Part shown: positions 53,016-62,380 of the stretch, piece by piece | Layout: every line of letters starts with the position of its first letter | How positions within the stretch are numbered: the stretch's first letter is position 1 | The notes under the pieces: generated by a model | What the model saw: only the letters and a program-made list of their open reading frames with translations | Told to the model about the DNA's origin: nothing | The model's database searches: none | Program-made: the position numbers and the translations under genes | Source of the DNA: Mycolicibacterium cosmeticum | Lineage (GTDB): Bacteria; Actinomycetota; Actinomycetes; Mycobacteriales; Mycobacteriaceae | Reading direction: 5' to 3' | NCBI RefSeq assembly: GCF_000613185.1 | Contig: NZ_CCBB010000001.1 | Coordinates: 2,914,001 to 2,978,000, forward strand | Length of the DNA stretch: 64,000 nucleotides

Positions 53016-53038
53016 ATCTACGTATATACATCGTAGAT
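53016..53038 (+). promoter_or_regulatory. Perfect BlaI-type palindrome over the promoter of the serine hydrolase
   Basis: ATCTACG (53016-53022) and CGTAGAT (53032-53038) form a perfect inverted repeat with a 9-base spacer. The spacer contains TATACA, a possible -10, eight bases before the GTG start. A repressor bound here would cover promoter and start codon of a leaderless message. It is the cleanest palindrome of the set. Confidence 0.7.
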
Positions 53039-53872
53039 GTGACGGAGGCGGGATTGAACACCAAGCAGGTGCTATCACTGCTGGTCGTCTCCCTCGTGGT
53101 GACTCTGGTATCCCCACCAAATGCTGCGGCGTCCTGTGCCGCCGGCACCGGGCAGTGTGACATCCGCGAACGTCTGGCCGACGCGGAACGATATCTGCAG
53201 ACCCGGCCGGGTACGGTCGGATTCGTTCTACGTGATCGCGCCACCGGCGGCGTATACCGCAACGCAAACGCCGCGACACCCATCTGGACCGCCTCAACCA
53301 TCAAACTTGCGATGGTCGCCGATCTGCTGACAAGGGAACAAGCTGGGTCGCTGCGGCTGACCGCGACCGATCGGCAACAGATGGCCGCGATGCTGCGTAG
53401 TTCTGACAACGCCGCTGCCGATGCGTTGTGGTCGCGCTACGGGGGACCGTCAGATGTTTTCAACACAAACTTCGTCCGCCTCGGAATGGCGAACGTACGG
53501 CCACAGCCCGGATTCGGTGACGTTTACCCGTACTGGGGATTCCAGAAGGGGACAGCCGACGACTTCGACGCCCTGATCAATTACGTGTTAACCCGCCTGA
53601 CGCCGACGAACACCGCAGCAGTAGTCGCCGAAATGCGACGCGTAGACAACTCGCAACAATGGGGGGTCTGGGGAGCCGGGGCGGCGATGACACCGGGGAA
53701 CAAAAACGGCTGGTCGCAAGAGCAGGGCGGCTGGGTAGTCAACTCAGTGGGCTTCGCCGGACCGCAACAGCGATACACCTTAGCGATCATGAACGGTCTC
53801 AACAGCGAAGGTGACTACGACGACGGAGTCCAGACCACGACCGACCTCGCTCGAATCCTACTAGGGCCGTGA
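53039..53872 (+). CDS. Secreted serine hydrolase of class A beta-lactamase fold
   Basis: The 277-residue protein has a signal peptide (LSLLVVSLVVTLVSPPNAAA) and the penicillin-recognising motifs Ser86-x-x-Lys89 (ASTIKLAM), Ser122-Asp123-Asn124 and Lys222-Asn-Gly224 in place of the usual KTG. No ExxLN omega-loop glutamate is evident, so efficient beta-lactam hydrolysis is doubtful. It may be a peptidase, esterase or drug-binding decoy. Its palindromic operator is the classical context for a BlaI target. Confidence 0.82.
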   Translation: MTEAGLNTKQVLSLLVVSLVVTLVSPPNAAASCAAGTGQCDIRERLADAERYLQTRPGTVGFVLRDRATGGVYRNANAATPIWTASTIKLAMVADLLTREQAGSLRLTATDRQQMAAMLRSSDNAAADALWSRYGGPSDVFNTNFVRLGMANVRPQPGFGDVYPYWGFQKGTADDFDALINYVLTRLTPTNTAAVVAEMRRVDNSQQWGVWGAGAAMTPGNKNGWSQEQGGWVVNSVGFAGPQQRYTLAIMNGLNSEGDYDDGVQTTTDLARILLGP

Positions 53873-54278
53873 GGCGAAGGCCCCACGACGCCCACCGAAC
53901 GCTCTTGCGGAGCCACTATGTGTCGGCCTTCTCGATATGTTCCCCGTACTTCGCCGATGAGTTCAGCGACCAGGACACCTGGCGATCGGGAACGAACTAC
54001 CCATCGTCCAAATGATCACCTTCGAAGTCATTGCGTGACAGAGATTAGCGCCATGGCAACGTAAAAGTACTCGCCGAGCACCCACCGCCCATTGTAGTTA
54101 ATTGCTGCTGACATAGCCCAGCATTCGAGCGCCTCGAACGCCAGGGCCTCCTTGGATCCTCGCCCTTGGGATCGAGTCGTGGACCCTATCGTCATCCACT
54201 CGCCAGGTGCTTGTACTGCGGCACTCTCACCCAAGCCGCCGTAAAGCACCGGCGCACCCTGAAAGGGAGGTTGTGATC
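53873..54278. other. Intergenic region, no gene seen
   Basis: The bases after the serine hydrolase contain no supported gene or strong hairpin. A minus-strand frame at 54028-54249 lacks a ribosome binding site and good composition. The last 15 bases carry the GGGAGG site of the next gene. Confidence 0.35.
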
Positions 54279-55781
54279 ATGACCGGACAACGACCCGTCA
54301 TGGGCGCGGTCGCCGCGTGGGCGCTGGTTTTCGGTTCATCGGCAGCTGTCCTCATCATCGAGATCACGGCGCTGAGACTGCTTGCCCCCTACCTGGGCCT
54401 GACCCTGGAAACCAGCACCTTAGTGATTGGAATAGCCCTTGCCGCAATCGCTTTTGGCTCCTGGGGCGGCGGTCGACTTGCTGATCGTGTCGATCCTCGG
54501 CGTGTCCTCGGACAGACTCTAGGAGGATCAGGGGTAGTCGTGGCGTTCACTCCAGTAGCGGTGAGAGCGGCCGGGGAATGGGCACCTGCAGCACTGATGC
54601 TGGTCGCATCCATGACGATCTTGCTTCCGGGCGCGCTGCTGTCCGCTGTGACACCGATGGTCACCAAATTGCGCCTGACCAGACTTGACCACACTGGGGC
54701 CGTGGTCGGCTCGCTGTCAGGGGTGGCCAGCGTGGGTGCCATCGCCGGCACGGTGCTGACCGGCTTTGTCTTGTTATCTCGTGTGCCAGTCAGCGCCATT
54801 CTCGTCGGGCTCGGGATGCTACTGGTGGTGGCGGGCGTCTTGTGCGAATGGCGCATACACACCTGGACTGCCTGCAACACCGCCGGACTCACAGTGGCGG
54901 TGCTCATCGGCGGGTTCACGGCTTACGTAGCCCCTGGTGCTTGTGATGTCGAGACGAAGTACCATTGCGTGGGTATCGCCGCTGACCCGCAACGCGCGAC
55001 GGGACGTGCGCTGATACTGGACGGGCTACGGCACTCCTATGTCGATGTCGAGAATCCGAAGGTGTTGCAGTTCGCCTATGTTCGCTCCATTGCGGCAGGC
55101 GTGGATGCAGCCTTTCCCGGTAGCGAACCGCTGCAGGCCTACCATCTAGGTGGGGGCGGACTCACCTATCCCCGCTACTTGGCGGCGACACGCCCCGGAA
55201 CGCAAAGTCTGATCTCGGAAATCGACGGCGGCGTCGTACAAATCGATCGCGACGAACTGGGACTGTCTTCCGAACTGGGGATCGAGGTTCGCATTGAGGA
55301 CGGCAGGCTCGGCCTGCGCCGACTGCCCACCGGGAGCATGGATCTGATAGTCGGTGACGCCTTTGGTGGCGTCAGTGTCCCTTGGCATCTGACAACAGTG
55401 CAGACGATGAGAGACGTGCAGAGGGTCTTGAACCGGACCGGCGTTTACATCGCTAACCTCATTGATCACGGCGGACTGGCGTTTGTCCGGGCGGAAGTCG
55501 CGACGCTGTTGACCGTTTTCGACAATGTCGTGCTGCTTGCCGAGTCGCGCGACCTCAAAGGTGTTCCGACTCTTGAACCCGACGGCGGAAACTTCGTCGT
55601 TCTTGCCTCCGACCGTCCAATCGACGGCACTGCGGTGCAGAACGGACTCGACATCAGATCCACTGCATGGACCAGTATGTCCGACTCCGATCTAAACACC
55701 TGGGTAGGTGAGGCCAAACAGCTCACCGACGACTACGCGCCGGTCGACCAGCTCCTGGAACCAAACCCTCCGGAACGCTAA
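54279..55781 (+). CDS. Spermidine-synthase-like protein fused to membrane helices
   Basis: The 500-residue protein has an N-terminal membrane half (about seven helices, e.g. VLIIEITALRLLAPYLG and LLPGALLSAVTPMVTKLRL) and a C-terminal methyltransferase-like spermidine synthase fold (YHLGGGGLTYPRYLA, ISEIDGGVV, DLIVGDAFGG). The GDAFGG motif corresponds to the active-site Asp loop. Whether it aminopropylates polyamines or is a membrane-bound relative is unknown. ATG 54279 is 8 bases after GGGAGG. It has no CTACGTA site and may be unrelated to the cluster. Confidence 0.78.
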   Translation: MTGQRPVMGAVAAWALVFGSSAAVLIIEITALRLLAPYLGLTLETSTLVIGIALAAIAFGSWGGGRLADRVDPRRVLGQTLGGSGVVVAFTPVAVRAAGEWAPAALMLVASMTILLPGALLSAVTPMVTKLRLTRLDHTGAVVGSLSGVASVGAIAGTVLTGFVLLSRVPVSAILVGLGMLLVVAGVLCEWRIHTWTACNTAGLTVAVLIGGFTAYVAPGACDVETKYHCVGIAADPQRATGRALILDGLRHSYVDVENPKVLQFAYVRSIAAGVDAAFPGSEPLQAYHLGGGGLTYPRYLAATRPGTQSLISEIDGGVVQIDRDELGLSSELGIEVRIEDGRLGLRRLPTGSMDLIVGDAFGGVSVPWHLTTVQTMRDVQRVLNRTGVYIANLIDHGGLAFVRAEVATLLTVFDNVVLLAESRDLKGVPTLEPDGGNFVVLASDRPIDGTAVQNGLDIRSTAWTSMSDSDLNTWVGEAKQLTDDYAPVDQLLEPNPPER

Positions 55782-56240
55782 CGCTGACTGGCGCCAAAGA
55801 GATTACAATGCCGCCGTCTACGGCTACCCAGCCATTGAATGACGGCATCAAATAACACCGACCAGCCAACGACCGCGAAGGTAAACGGTGCGGAACCACC
55901 GTACAAGTGCCGCCGCACCTTGGACCGCGACCGCCCCGAATGGCCTCTGGGTAACGGATGAGAACGCGCCCTGACGACCAGTTCGTCGAGCTGGGAATGT
56001 TTGCGTTGCGCAAGGAAGCGGGTGCCGCACTCATGGCTTCGGAGAACAAACCGACTGAACAGACCACCGCGGTAACGACGCGGCGCTACCAAGATCATCG
56101 CGACGGCTCAAAGAGGCCAGACGACAGATGATCTCAAGAAGCAGCAAGGAACCGGATGCTGTCACGTGACGATTTGATGCGCGTGTTGCTTGATGGCCGA
56201 TCACGGACCCGGAATGCAGGCAATGCAGTTCGGCGACGGT
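55782..56240. other. Intergenic region, no gene seen
   Basis: Several minus-strand frames overlap here without ribosome binding sites or recognisable products. It leads into the repeat cluster that follows. No terminator is obvious. Confidence 0.3.
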
Positions 56241-56395
56241 GGACATGAAAGTGAGAATTTCGGGGGTGGGCATCGCATGAGAATGTTGCCGCCAGCGCAG
56301 CTTAAAGAAGCGCAATTGGACATCAAGCTCAAGTTTTATGTCCTTTTCTCAAGTAAAATGTCCAGACGATGTCCAATTGGACATGAAAGTGAGAA
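56241..56395. repeat. Cluster of GGACAT-N5/6-TGAG(AA) motifs in both orientations
   Basis: GGACATGAAAGTGAGAA occurs identically at 56241-56257 and 56379-56395. Inverted versions lie at 56346-56363 and 56328-56343. Repeated short motifs of this kind are seen at the ends of IS21-like and similar elements as transposase-binding sites. No transposase gene remains, so this may be the fused or deleted ends of such an element. The assignment is inference. Confidence 0.5.
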
Positions 56396-56565
56396 ATCCG
56401 ACTGGAAGGGTGATGATCCGCCATCGCGGGAAGCGTCGGCACGAGTACGCCCACATACATCTTCGGTTGCGCCGACTGTCAACAGCTAAGCGCGGCGTCA
56501 AGTGGCGCGAGAGCATTCAACAACCCGGTGGACAGCAGCCCCCCGACCTCGTAACCTAACCGTGA

Positions 56566-56588
56566 CCTACGTATCTGCTACGTACTTT
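56566..56588 (+). promoter_or_regulatory. Double BlaI-type operator upstream of the frameshifted RipB-like gene
   Basis: CCTACGTATCTGCTACGTAC followed by TTT contains two TACGTA cores 14 bases apart. The layout is like the site at 49107, so the duplication included the regulatory region. Confidence 0.6.
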
Positions 56589-56615
56589 CCGACTTCACCG
56601 AAGGTTTCCGCTGTT

Positions 56616-57706
56616 GTGACTTTGCCTGTGCTTAAGGCCCAATCGCGCGGGATGGGTAAACGGCTCGCCTTCATCGTGGCGGCTATCGGTGTTCTTGCTG
56701 CGCTTCTGGCGACCGACGTGAGCGCGGATCCGGCGGCTGATGCGCTTGCCGAAATGACCGAATTGTCGCGTCTGGCTGAACAGACCACAGAGCAGATTCA
56801 CCCGCCCAAATCGACCTCGACGAGAAGCTCGCCGCCCAGCAGGTCGCGGAGAGAAAGCCAGCCTCTGATCGCGTGACCGTCGATGCGGCGTCGGCCGATC
56901 TGGCGACGTATCAGGCTGCAGTCGACAAGTTGGCCGCCTCTGCTTACATGGGTGGCCGTACCGACACCTTGGCGGCGGCATTGACAGCGACGTCTCCACA
57001 GGACCTCATTGATCAGCTGGCGATCCAGAAGACGGTTGCCTCGGAGCTGACTGTGCAGATGGCCGCTTTCCGATCGGCGAGTGCGCGCGCCGCCGCAGCA
57101 GCAGATCAGTCTGCGAAGTCAATAGCACAAGCACGGATCGCGTCCGACGAGGCCGCGGTGGTGCGAACGGACCTTGATGCCAAGCAGCGTCGAATGCAGG
57201 AGCAGATTGCAGCCGTGCAGGCTCGCTACGAGGCTCTGACACCTGACCAGCGGGCCATCTTGGCCGATCCGGGGCCGCCGCCCCCACCGTTGCCGCCGTC
57301 CTCGCCGGCGAACGATCTAAACATTACGGCCATGCCGGGCCCGGCCGGAGGCGGATCCCTTGGCAGCGGAACTGCGGTCGTGCAAGCTGCCCTGACACGG
57401 GTGGGATCACCGTATTCGTGGGGCGCCACCGGCCCGGATGCGTTCGATTGCTCAGGGCTGATCAAGTGGGCGTTCCTGCAGAACGGGAAGTCGTTGCCCC
57501 GGTCCAGTCAAGCGCTCGCGCAGGGCGGGCAGCCGGTGGCTGTTTCCGATATGCAGCCCGGTGACATCGTGACCTTTTACGGCGATGTTTCTCATGCGGG
57601 GATTTACATCGGTGACGGGATGATGGTTCATGCGTCCACGTTCGGAACGCCGGTGAAGGTCGCGCCGATCTCCTCGGCACCAATTCACAACGTCCGGAGG
57701 TACTAG
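56616..57706 (+). pseudogene. RipB-like NlpC/P60 gene with one frameshift
   Basis: The frame from GTG 56616 encodes a signal peptide (LAFIVAAIGVLAALLATDVSA) and DPAADALAEMTELSRLAEQT, as in the copy at 49152. Near 56805 (after TEQIH) the frame is lost. The correct continuation, AQIDLDEKLAAQQVAERK, lies in another frame and runs on to the intact NlpC domain (AFDCSGLIKWAF, DVSHAGIYIG) ending at 57706. One missing base explains it. It is either a pseudogene, a sequencing error, or a gene using programmed slippage at a CCCGCCC run. An internal start for the 3' part would lack the signal peptide. Confidence 0.8.
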
Positions 57707-57726
57707 ACCAACACCGCGGCGCTGCG

Positions 57727-58524
57727 TCAATCGGAGAAGAAGCGGCTGGTGATTTCGGTCCACTCGCGGATCTCGTCGATGGTGTGAGCGACGTGCAGCG
57801 TCGAGTCGGGGATCAGCTCAGCGAGGCGCTCGGCGGTGGAGATGGGATGCAAGGGGTCGGTGTCCCAGGCCAGCACCAACGTGGGCTGGCGGATCGAGGT
57901 AAGCCGATCGGGGTCGGGAAGATCGGAGGAGTCGACCCCGCGCAGCGCGGCGGAGACCACATCATCGTCGACACCGGGTTGAAACTTGCCTTGCGGGTAG
58001 TCGGCAAAGATCGGCAGTGGGGGAGCGTCGGCCCATTGCTGTCGCCACGCGGTTGGTCCAATGGAGTCGATGAGGTCAGCGGTGTCGAAGTACCACTGGC
58101 GCAGTTGATGGGGGCCAGTTTCCCAGGCGACGGGAGGGATCACCAACGCCAGCCGCCTGAAGCGGCGAGGAGCGTTGAGGGCGGCGTGCAGTGCCGCACC
58201 GGCTCCGAGCGAGGATCCGGCGAAATCGATGGGTTCATCGAGGCCGGCCGCGTCCAGGACGCGCAGCAGATCGTTGGCTGCCTGCTCGAAGCGATAGTCC
58301 TCAGGTTTTGGGCGGCCCCGTGATGCGCCGTGTCCGCGTTGGTCGTAGGTAATCAGGCGGCGGCGGTCAGCGATTGCGTCGATGTCGAAGATGCCCAGGC
58401 CGCGCACGATCTGCCGGCTCATGAGCACGCCGTGCCCATAGCCGACTAGCACCGTGTTGGGTGGGCCGCTGAGCTGGTAGGCGATGGTGGCGCCGTCGGT
58501 GATGAGATGGTGGTCATCCGGCAT
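57727..58524 (-). CDS. Alpha/beta hydrolase
   Basis: The 265-residue protein has the hydrolase core: DQRGHGASRG, the nucleophile elbow GSSLGAG (Ser) and AWDTDPLHP followed by a C-terminal His (HVAHTID). There is no signal peptide, so it is cytoplasmic. The substrate is unknown. It starts at ATG 58524 after a short intergenic region and follows the lipoprotein gene on the same strand, so they could be co-transcribed. Confidence 0.8.
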   Translation of the reverse strand: MPDDHHLITDGATIAYQLSGPPNTVLVGYGHGVLMSRQIVRGLGIFDIDAIADRRRLITYDQRGHGASRGRPKPEDYRFEQAANDLLRVLDAAGLDEPIDFAGSSLGAGAALHAALNAPRRFRRLALVIPPVAWETGPHQLRQWYFDTADLIDSIGPTAWRQQWADAPPLPIFADYPQGKFQPGVDDDVVSAALRGVDSSDLPDPDRLTSIRQPTLVLAWDTDPLHPISTAERLAELIPDSTLHVAHTIDEIREWTEITSRFFSD

Positions 58525-58587
58525 TACGGCTCCTCGTATGGGTGAAGGCGCGGTGTTGCTGCGGTGGGGTGCGTCCGTTGCCGGCCG

Positions 58588-59433
58588 TTACTCGACAGCG
58601 GTGAGGACGTTCACCGTGGCACCGTCGTCGGTGGAGGTGTAGATGGCGGTATCTGTGGCGATGAAGACCTGGCCGTCGCCAGCGGCGAGAAGGGCCTGAG
58701 GTTTGGCGTTGAGGGTGTGTCGTGGCTGCCAGGTCTGCCCGTTGTCGGTGCTGGTGTAGACGGTTCCTTCGGGGCCGACTCCGACCAGGGGACCGCGCTG
58801 GGGCCAGCTGACGAGTACCAGTGCCGGTGCATCGGTGACCGCGGCGAAGGTCATTGCGCCGTCAGTGCTTCGGAGGAGCCCTTGGGGTGTGGTCGCGAGG
58901 ATCTCATCGGCGTCCGCGGGTGATACTGCGAGGTCGGAGGCAGGGATTTCTGCACGCCGCTGCCAGGACTTCTGATCGAGGCTGACCATCACCGTGCCCG
59001 ACTGGCTGTCGTGGCCGTATACCCGTCCGTGGCGGTACTCGAGGGCGTGAAAGTCGGCGCTGCCGTGCAGCGACAGAGATTCCCAGGTTTGACCGGCGTC
59101 GCTGCTCTTGATCAGGCCCAAGTGTGGCGGTTGTTGACGATCAGCCGGATCCGGGTGGCCGCTGGCCAGGAATTCGTCGGGCCCGGCGATGGTGAAGCCC
59201 ATGAAGTCCTGGACGAGATCGCCGACTCGTTGTGGCGCCTGATCGGTCTCTGCCGTGTAGAGGCCGTAATGAGTTGCCACATAGAGGGTTTCATCGGACG
59301 GGTTGATGCCAAGGCCGTGGATATGCACCATGCCCGGCACAATCGCGGGCGGCGCACTGTCGGGGGCATTCGACGAGCACGCCGCGGCCAGGGCTCCGGT
59401 CAGAATTGCGGCGATGAGTCTACGGAGCTGCAC
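58588..59433 (-). CDS. Lipoprotein with BNR/sialidase-like repeats (F510_1955-type family)
   Basis: The 281-residue protein has a lipobox (AAILTGALAAAC) and a beta-propeller-like body with Asp-box repeats (KSSDAGQTWESL, TSTDNGQTWQPR, RSTDGAMTFAAV, TSTDDGATV). I recall this family being named F510_1955-type glycosylhydrolase, often near copper-resistance genes. The start is chosen at 59433. The conserved motif HIHGLGINPSD near the N-terminus could bind metal. A CTACGTA operator lies 24 bases upstream. Confidence 0.78.
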   Translation of the reverse strand: MQLRRLIAAILTGALAAACSSNAPDSAPPAIVPGMVHIHGLGINPSDETLYVATHYGLYTAETDQAPQRVGDLVQDFMGFTIAGPDEFLASGHPDPADRQQPPHLGLIKSSDAGQTWESLSLHGSADFHALEYRHGRVYGHDSQSGTVMVSLDQKSWQRRAEIPASDLAVSPADADEILATTPQGLLRSTDGAMTFAAVTDAPALVLVSWPQRGPLVGVGPEGTVYTSTDNGQTWQPRHTLNAKPQALLAAGDGQVFIATDTAIYTSTDDGATVNVLTAVE

Positions 59434-59456
59434 ATTGACACCTTCCGGTCACGGAC

Positions 59457-59480
59457 GATCTACGTAGTGCAATAGTAGAT
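59457..59480 (-). promoter_or_regulatory. BlaI-type operator upstream of the propeller lipoprotein
   Basis: ATCTAC (59458-59463) and GTAGAT (59475-59480) form an inverted repeat, with a CTACGTAG core on the left arm. This is the most distal member of the set and links the lipoprotein and hydrolase to the same control. Confidence 0.6.
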
Positions 59481-59556
59481 GGGTCGCATGGGGCGACGGC
59501 GCGTTGCCGGTCGACGCCAGGGGCGGCGCTGCGGGTTCCGGCGGGTCGGTAAGGCG

Positions 59557-59576
59557 TCTTCATCAAATCTTCATCG
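59557..59576 (+). promoter_or_regulatory. Response-regulator box upstream of DUF305 gene
   Basis: TCTTCATC occurs at 59557-59564 and 59568-59575, an 11-base direct repeat. One helical turn spacing is typical of OmpR-family regulators. A similar repeat precedes the response-regulator gene at 62381. Activation of the DUF305 gene by that regulator is inferred. Confidence 0.55.
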
Positions 59577-59683
59577 GAAAGCGAGCCGACCCATACGCGG
59601 ATTCGTGAGCCTGGAACGAGGTGGCGAGAGCGCTTGCCGCGTGGACGCATGGCGTCACGAAGATCTGTGAGAAAGGATGTGCG

Positions 59684-60373
59684 ATGCAGCACAAGCGATT
59701 TGGAGTTGGGGTGGCGGCGTTGGCGGTGTCAGCCCTGTTCATCGGTGCCTGTTCGAATGCGGCAACTGACTCTCAGTCATCGACCAGCAGCACCTCGGCG
59801 GCTGCATCGGCATCGCCGAGTGCTGCGAGCAGCGACGCCACCCACAACGACGCTGATGTGACGTTCGCCCAAGGCATGATTCCTCATCATCAGCAGGCGA
59901 TCGAGATGAGCGACATGCTTCTCGGTAAGCAAGGCATCGATCCCGAGGTCATCTCACTGGCGAACGACATCAAGAACGCACAAGGCCCTGAGATCGAGAC
60001 GATGCAGGGCTGGCTTCAGGAGTGGGGAGCGTCGTCCTCGCCTGCACCTGCGCCGACCAGCACCGCAATGCCTGGCCACAACATGCCGGGCCACCAGATG
60101 CCTAGCGGCGACATGGGCGACATGCCTGGTATGGGCGGCGGCGGCCACGGCATGATGTCGGAAGCCGACATGGCTGCGCTGCAGAACGCGCAGGGCGCGG
60201 ACGCGAGCCGACTTTTCTTGACGCAGATGATCGCCCATCACAAGGGTGCGATCATGATGGCGCAGGAGGAGATTGAAATTGGCCAGTTCCCGGCGGCGGT
60301 GGAGATGGCGCGCGCCATCGTGTCCTCTCAGCAAGAGGAGATCGACACGATGCAGGGGATGCTGGACAAGTAA
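59684..60373 (+). CDS. DUF305 lipoprotein, His/Met-rich
   Basis: The 229-residue protein has a lipobox (VSALFIGAC), a Ser/Ala spacer and two halves of the DUF305 ferritin-like fold with FAQGMIPHHQQAIEMSDMLL and LTQMIAHHKGAIMMAQEEI. Between them is a Met/His-rich loop (PGHNMPGHQMPSGDMGDMPG). Family members such as CopM bind copper outside the membrane. Start ATG 59684 has GAAAGGA upstream. It converges on the histidine kinase gene and appears to be a target of the two-component system. Confidence 0.87.
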   Translation: MQHKRFGVGVAALAVSALFIGACSNAATDSQSSTSSTSAAASASPSAASSDATHNDADVTFAQGMIPHHQQAIEMSDMLLGKQGIDPEVISLANDIKNAQGPEIETMQGWLQEWGASSSPAPAPTSTAMPGHNMPGHQMPSGDMGDMPGMGGGGHGMMSEADMAALQNAQGADASRLFLTQMIAHHKGAIMMAQEEIEIGQFPAAVEMARAIVSSQQEEIDTMQGMLDK

Positions 60374-60392
60374 CAAGTCAGCGGCGCGACGG

Positions 60393-61577
60393 TCAGGTCC
60401 GCGCTGAGGCCCCCGCAACAGGGAACCCTTCGGCGCGTACCTGAGCGACGGGTAAGTCGACGGTGAATGTTGCGCCGGCGCCACGTCCAGCGCTCGCTAC
60501 GGAGATGGATCCGCCGTGGGCCTCGACCAGCGCTTTGGCGATGGCGAGCCCTAAACCTGCGCCGCCGTGTTCGCGGTCGCGGGCGGCGTCGGCCCGATAG
60601 AACCGCTCGAACAGCCGGGGGAGGTGCTCGGTCGCAATTCCTTCACCGGTGTCGGCGACGGCGATCCTCAACCGGTCGCCGTCGCGGACACAGCTGACGT
60701 CGACCGAGCCGCCGGACGGCGTGTGCCGCAGCGCATTGTCCAGCAGATTTCCCAGGACTTGGGAGAGTCGCTGCTCGTCGGCCCACAACGGCGGCAGTGT
60801 TGTCTGTAGGCGCACGCGTAGCGCAACCCCTTTGCTGTCGTAGCGTTCCTGCGCCGCGGCGACGGATCGGCGCGTCAAGCGGTCGACGTCAATAGTGGCG
60901 TAGGACATGGAAACCGAGCTTTCCTCGGCCTTGGCCAGCGCCGCGACATCATCGGAGAACCGCACCAGCCGGCGGGTCTGGTCGCGCAGCATGGCCGCCG
61001 TTTGCGGTGTCAAAGTACGTACCCCGTCTTCGAGGGCTTCGATGTAGGCCTCCAGCACCGAGACTGGTGTGCGGATCTCGTGCGCTAGGTCTCCGAATAG
61101 TCGCTGTCGTGTCGAATCAACCGCTTGGAGCCGGGAGGCCATCTGATTGAAGGCGGTCGAGAGCGCGTCGAAATCGTCGCCGAGGCGCGGCGATGACACA
61201 CGAATCTCGTAATTTCCTTGAGCGACATCGGTGGCGGCGGAGGCGACCTCGGTGATGGACCGTTGGAGCCGTCGACTGACGTAGAAGCTGACGGCGAGCG
61301 CGGCTAACGCCGACACCGCCAGGGCGCCCCCGATGGACATGACGGTGGCGTAGCCGTAGGCCTCCTCGGCATGCACTTCCTCCGGCGAGTCCATCGGCAC
61401 GCCTGCGAGGTGAAGGTGCTCACGAAACAGGGGTGGGCCAACGACGGCGGCCACCACTGCGGTCGTCGCAGCCCCCGCGACCAACACGATGGCTTGGGCT
61501 GCCAGCAGCCGCAGGCCGATACCAGGGCGACCCCAGCGTCGACGTCGGCCAGGTGTGGGCGCAGGCGAGGGAGTCAC
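60393..61577 (-). CDS. Sensor histidine kinase
   Basis: The 394-residue protein has two transmembrane helices flanking a short external loop (FREHLHLAGVPMDSPEEVHA) rich in His and Glu, a HAMP linker, the H-box FGDLAHEIRTPV and ATP-binding N, G1 and G2 boxes (NLLDNALRHTPSG, VADTGEGI, GAGLGLAIAK). The small sensing loop suits metal detection. It overlaps its response regulator by ATGA. Copper is the likely signal by context. Confidence 0.88.
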   Translation of the reverse strand: MTPSPAPTPGRRRRWGRPGIGLRLLAAQAIVLVAGAATTAVVAAVVGPPLFREHLHLAGVPMDSPEEVHAEEAYGYATVMSIGGALAVSALAALAVSFYVSRRLQRSITEVASAATDVAQGNYEIRVSSPRLGDDFDALSTAFNQMASRLQAVDSTRQRLFGDLAHEIRTPVSVLEAYIEALEDGVRTLTPQTAAMLRDQTRRLVRFSDDVAALAKAEESSVSMSYATIDVDRLTRRSVAAAQERYDSKGVALRVRLQTTLPPLWADEQRLSQVLGNLLDNALRHTPSGGSVDVSCVRDGDRLRIAVADTGEGIATEHLPRLFERFYRADAARDREHGGAGLGLAIAKALVEAHGGSISVASAGRGAGATFTVDLPVAQVRAEGFPVAGASART

Positions 61578-62329
61578 TGTCCGGTTCCCATCCGGTATCC
61601 GACTCCCCGCACGGTGGAGATGTAGCGCGGAGAGGCTGCATCGTCGCCCAGTTTGCGCCGCAGATGGCCGATGTGGACGTCGACGAGATGCTCGTTGCCG
61701 ACCCAGGGTCCGTCGCGCACGATTTCCAGTAGTTGTCGCCGGCTGAGCACATTTCCTGGCCGGCCGGAGAGAGCGTCGAGAATGTCGAACTCTGTGCGGG
61801 TCAACAAGATTTGTTCGTCGTCGATGCGGACCTCGCGGGCGGCGACGTCGATGCTCAGCGCACCGAAGCGGCGAGGTGGAGCGGCGTCAATGTCGGCGGT
61901 TGCGGTGGCTGATTGCAGGACGCGGGGCCGACGCAGCATGGCGCGAATGCGCGCGACGAGTTCGCGTGGGCTGAAGGGTTTGGTGATGTAGTCGTCGGCG
62001 CCGACGGTGAGGCCGAGGACTGTGTCGATTTCGGTGTCGCGGGCGGTGAGCATGACGATGTAGGCGTCGGAGAATGTGCGCAGCTGCCTGCAGACTTCCA
62101 GTCCGTCGATGCCGGGCAGGCCGATGTCGAGGATGACGACATCGGGATCAAGGTCGCGGGCGACGGCGATCGCGTCGACGCCGTTGGCGGCCACGACTGC
62201 CTCGAACTGCTCGCGTTCGAGATAGCTGGCCACCACTTCGGCCAGGGGCAGTTCGTCGTCGACGACCAGGGCGCGGTATCCCTTCGCCGTGTCAGGCGGG
62301 GTACCCGGATGGTGCTCCATGGTCATCAT
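61574..62329 (-). CDS. OmpR-family response regulator
   Basis: The 251-residue protein has a receiver domain (acidic VVDDE, phosphorylated Asp in VVILDIGLPG, TKPF) and a winged-helix output domain (LVDVHIGHLRRKLG, STVRGVGYRMG). Start ATG 62329, possibly 62317. It forms an operon with the kinase. Direct repeats of the CTTCA type precede it and the DUF305 gene, suggesting autoregulation. Confidence 0.9.
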   Translation of the reverse strand: MMTMEHHPGTPPDTAKGYRALVVDDELPLAEVVASYLEREQFEAVVAANGVDAIAVARDLDPDVVILDIGLPGIDGLEVCRQLRTFSDAYIVMLTARDTEIDTVLGLTVGADDYITKPFSPRELVARIRAMLRRPRVLQSATATADIDAAPPRRFGALSIDVAAREVRIDDEQILLTRTEFDILDALSGRPGNVLSRRQLLEIVRDGPWVGNEHLVDVHIGHLRRKLGDDAASPRYISTVRGVGYRMGTGQ

Positions 62330-62380
62330 GGTGCCTGTTGATGTGGGTGCGGCGGCGCGCGACTGCCTCAGTGGCGGCGA

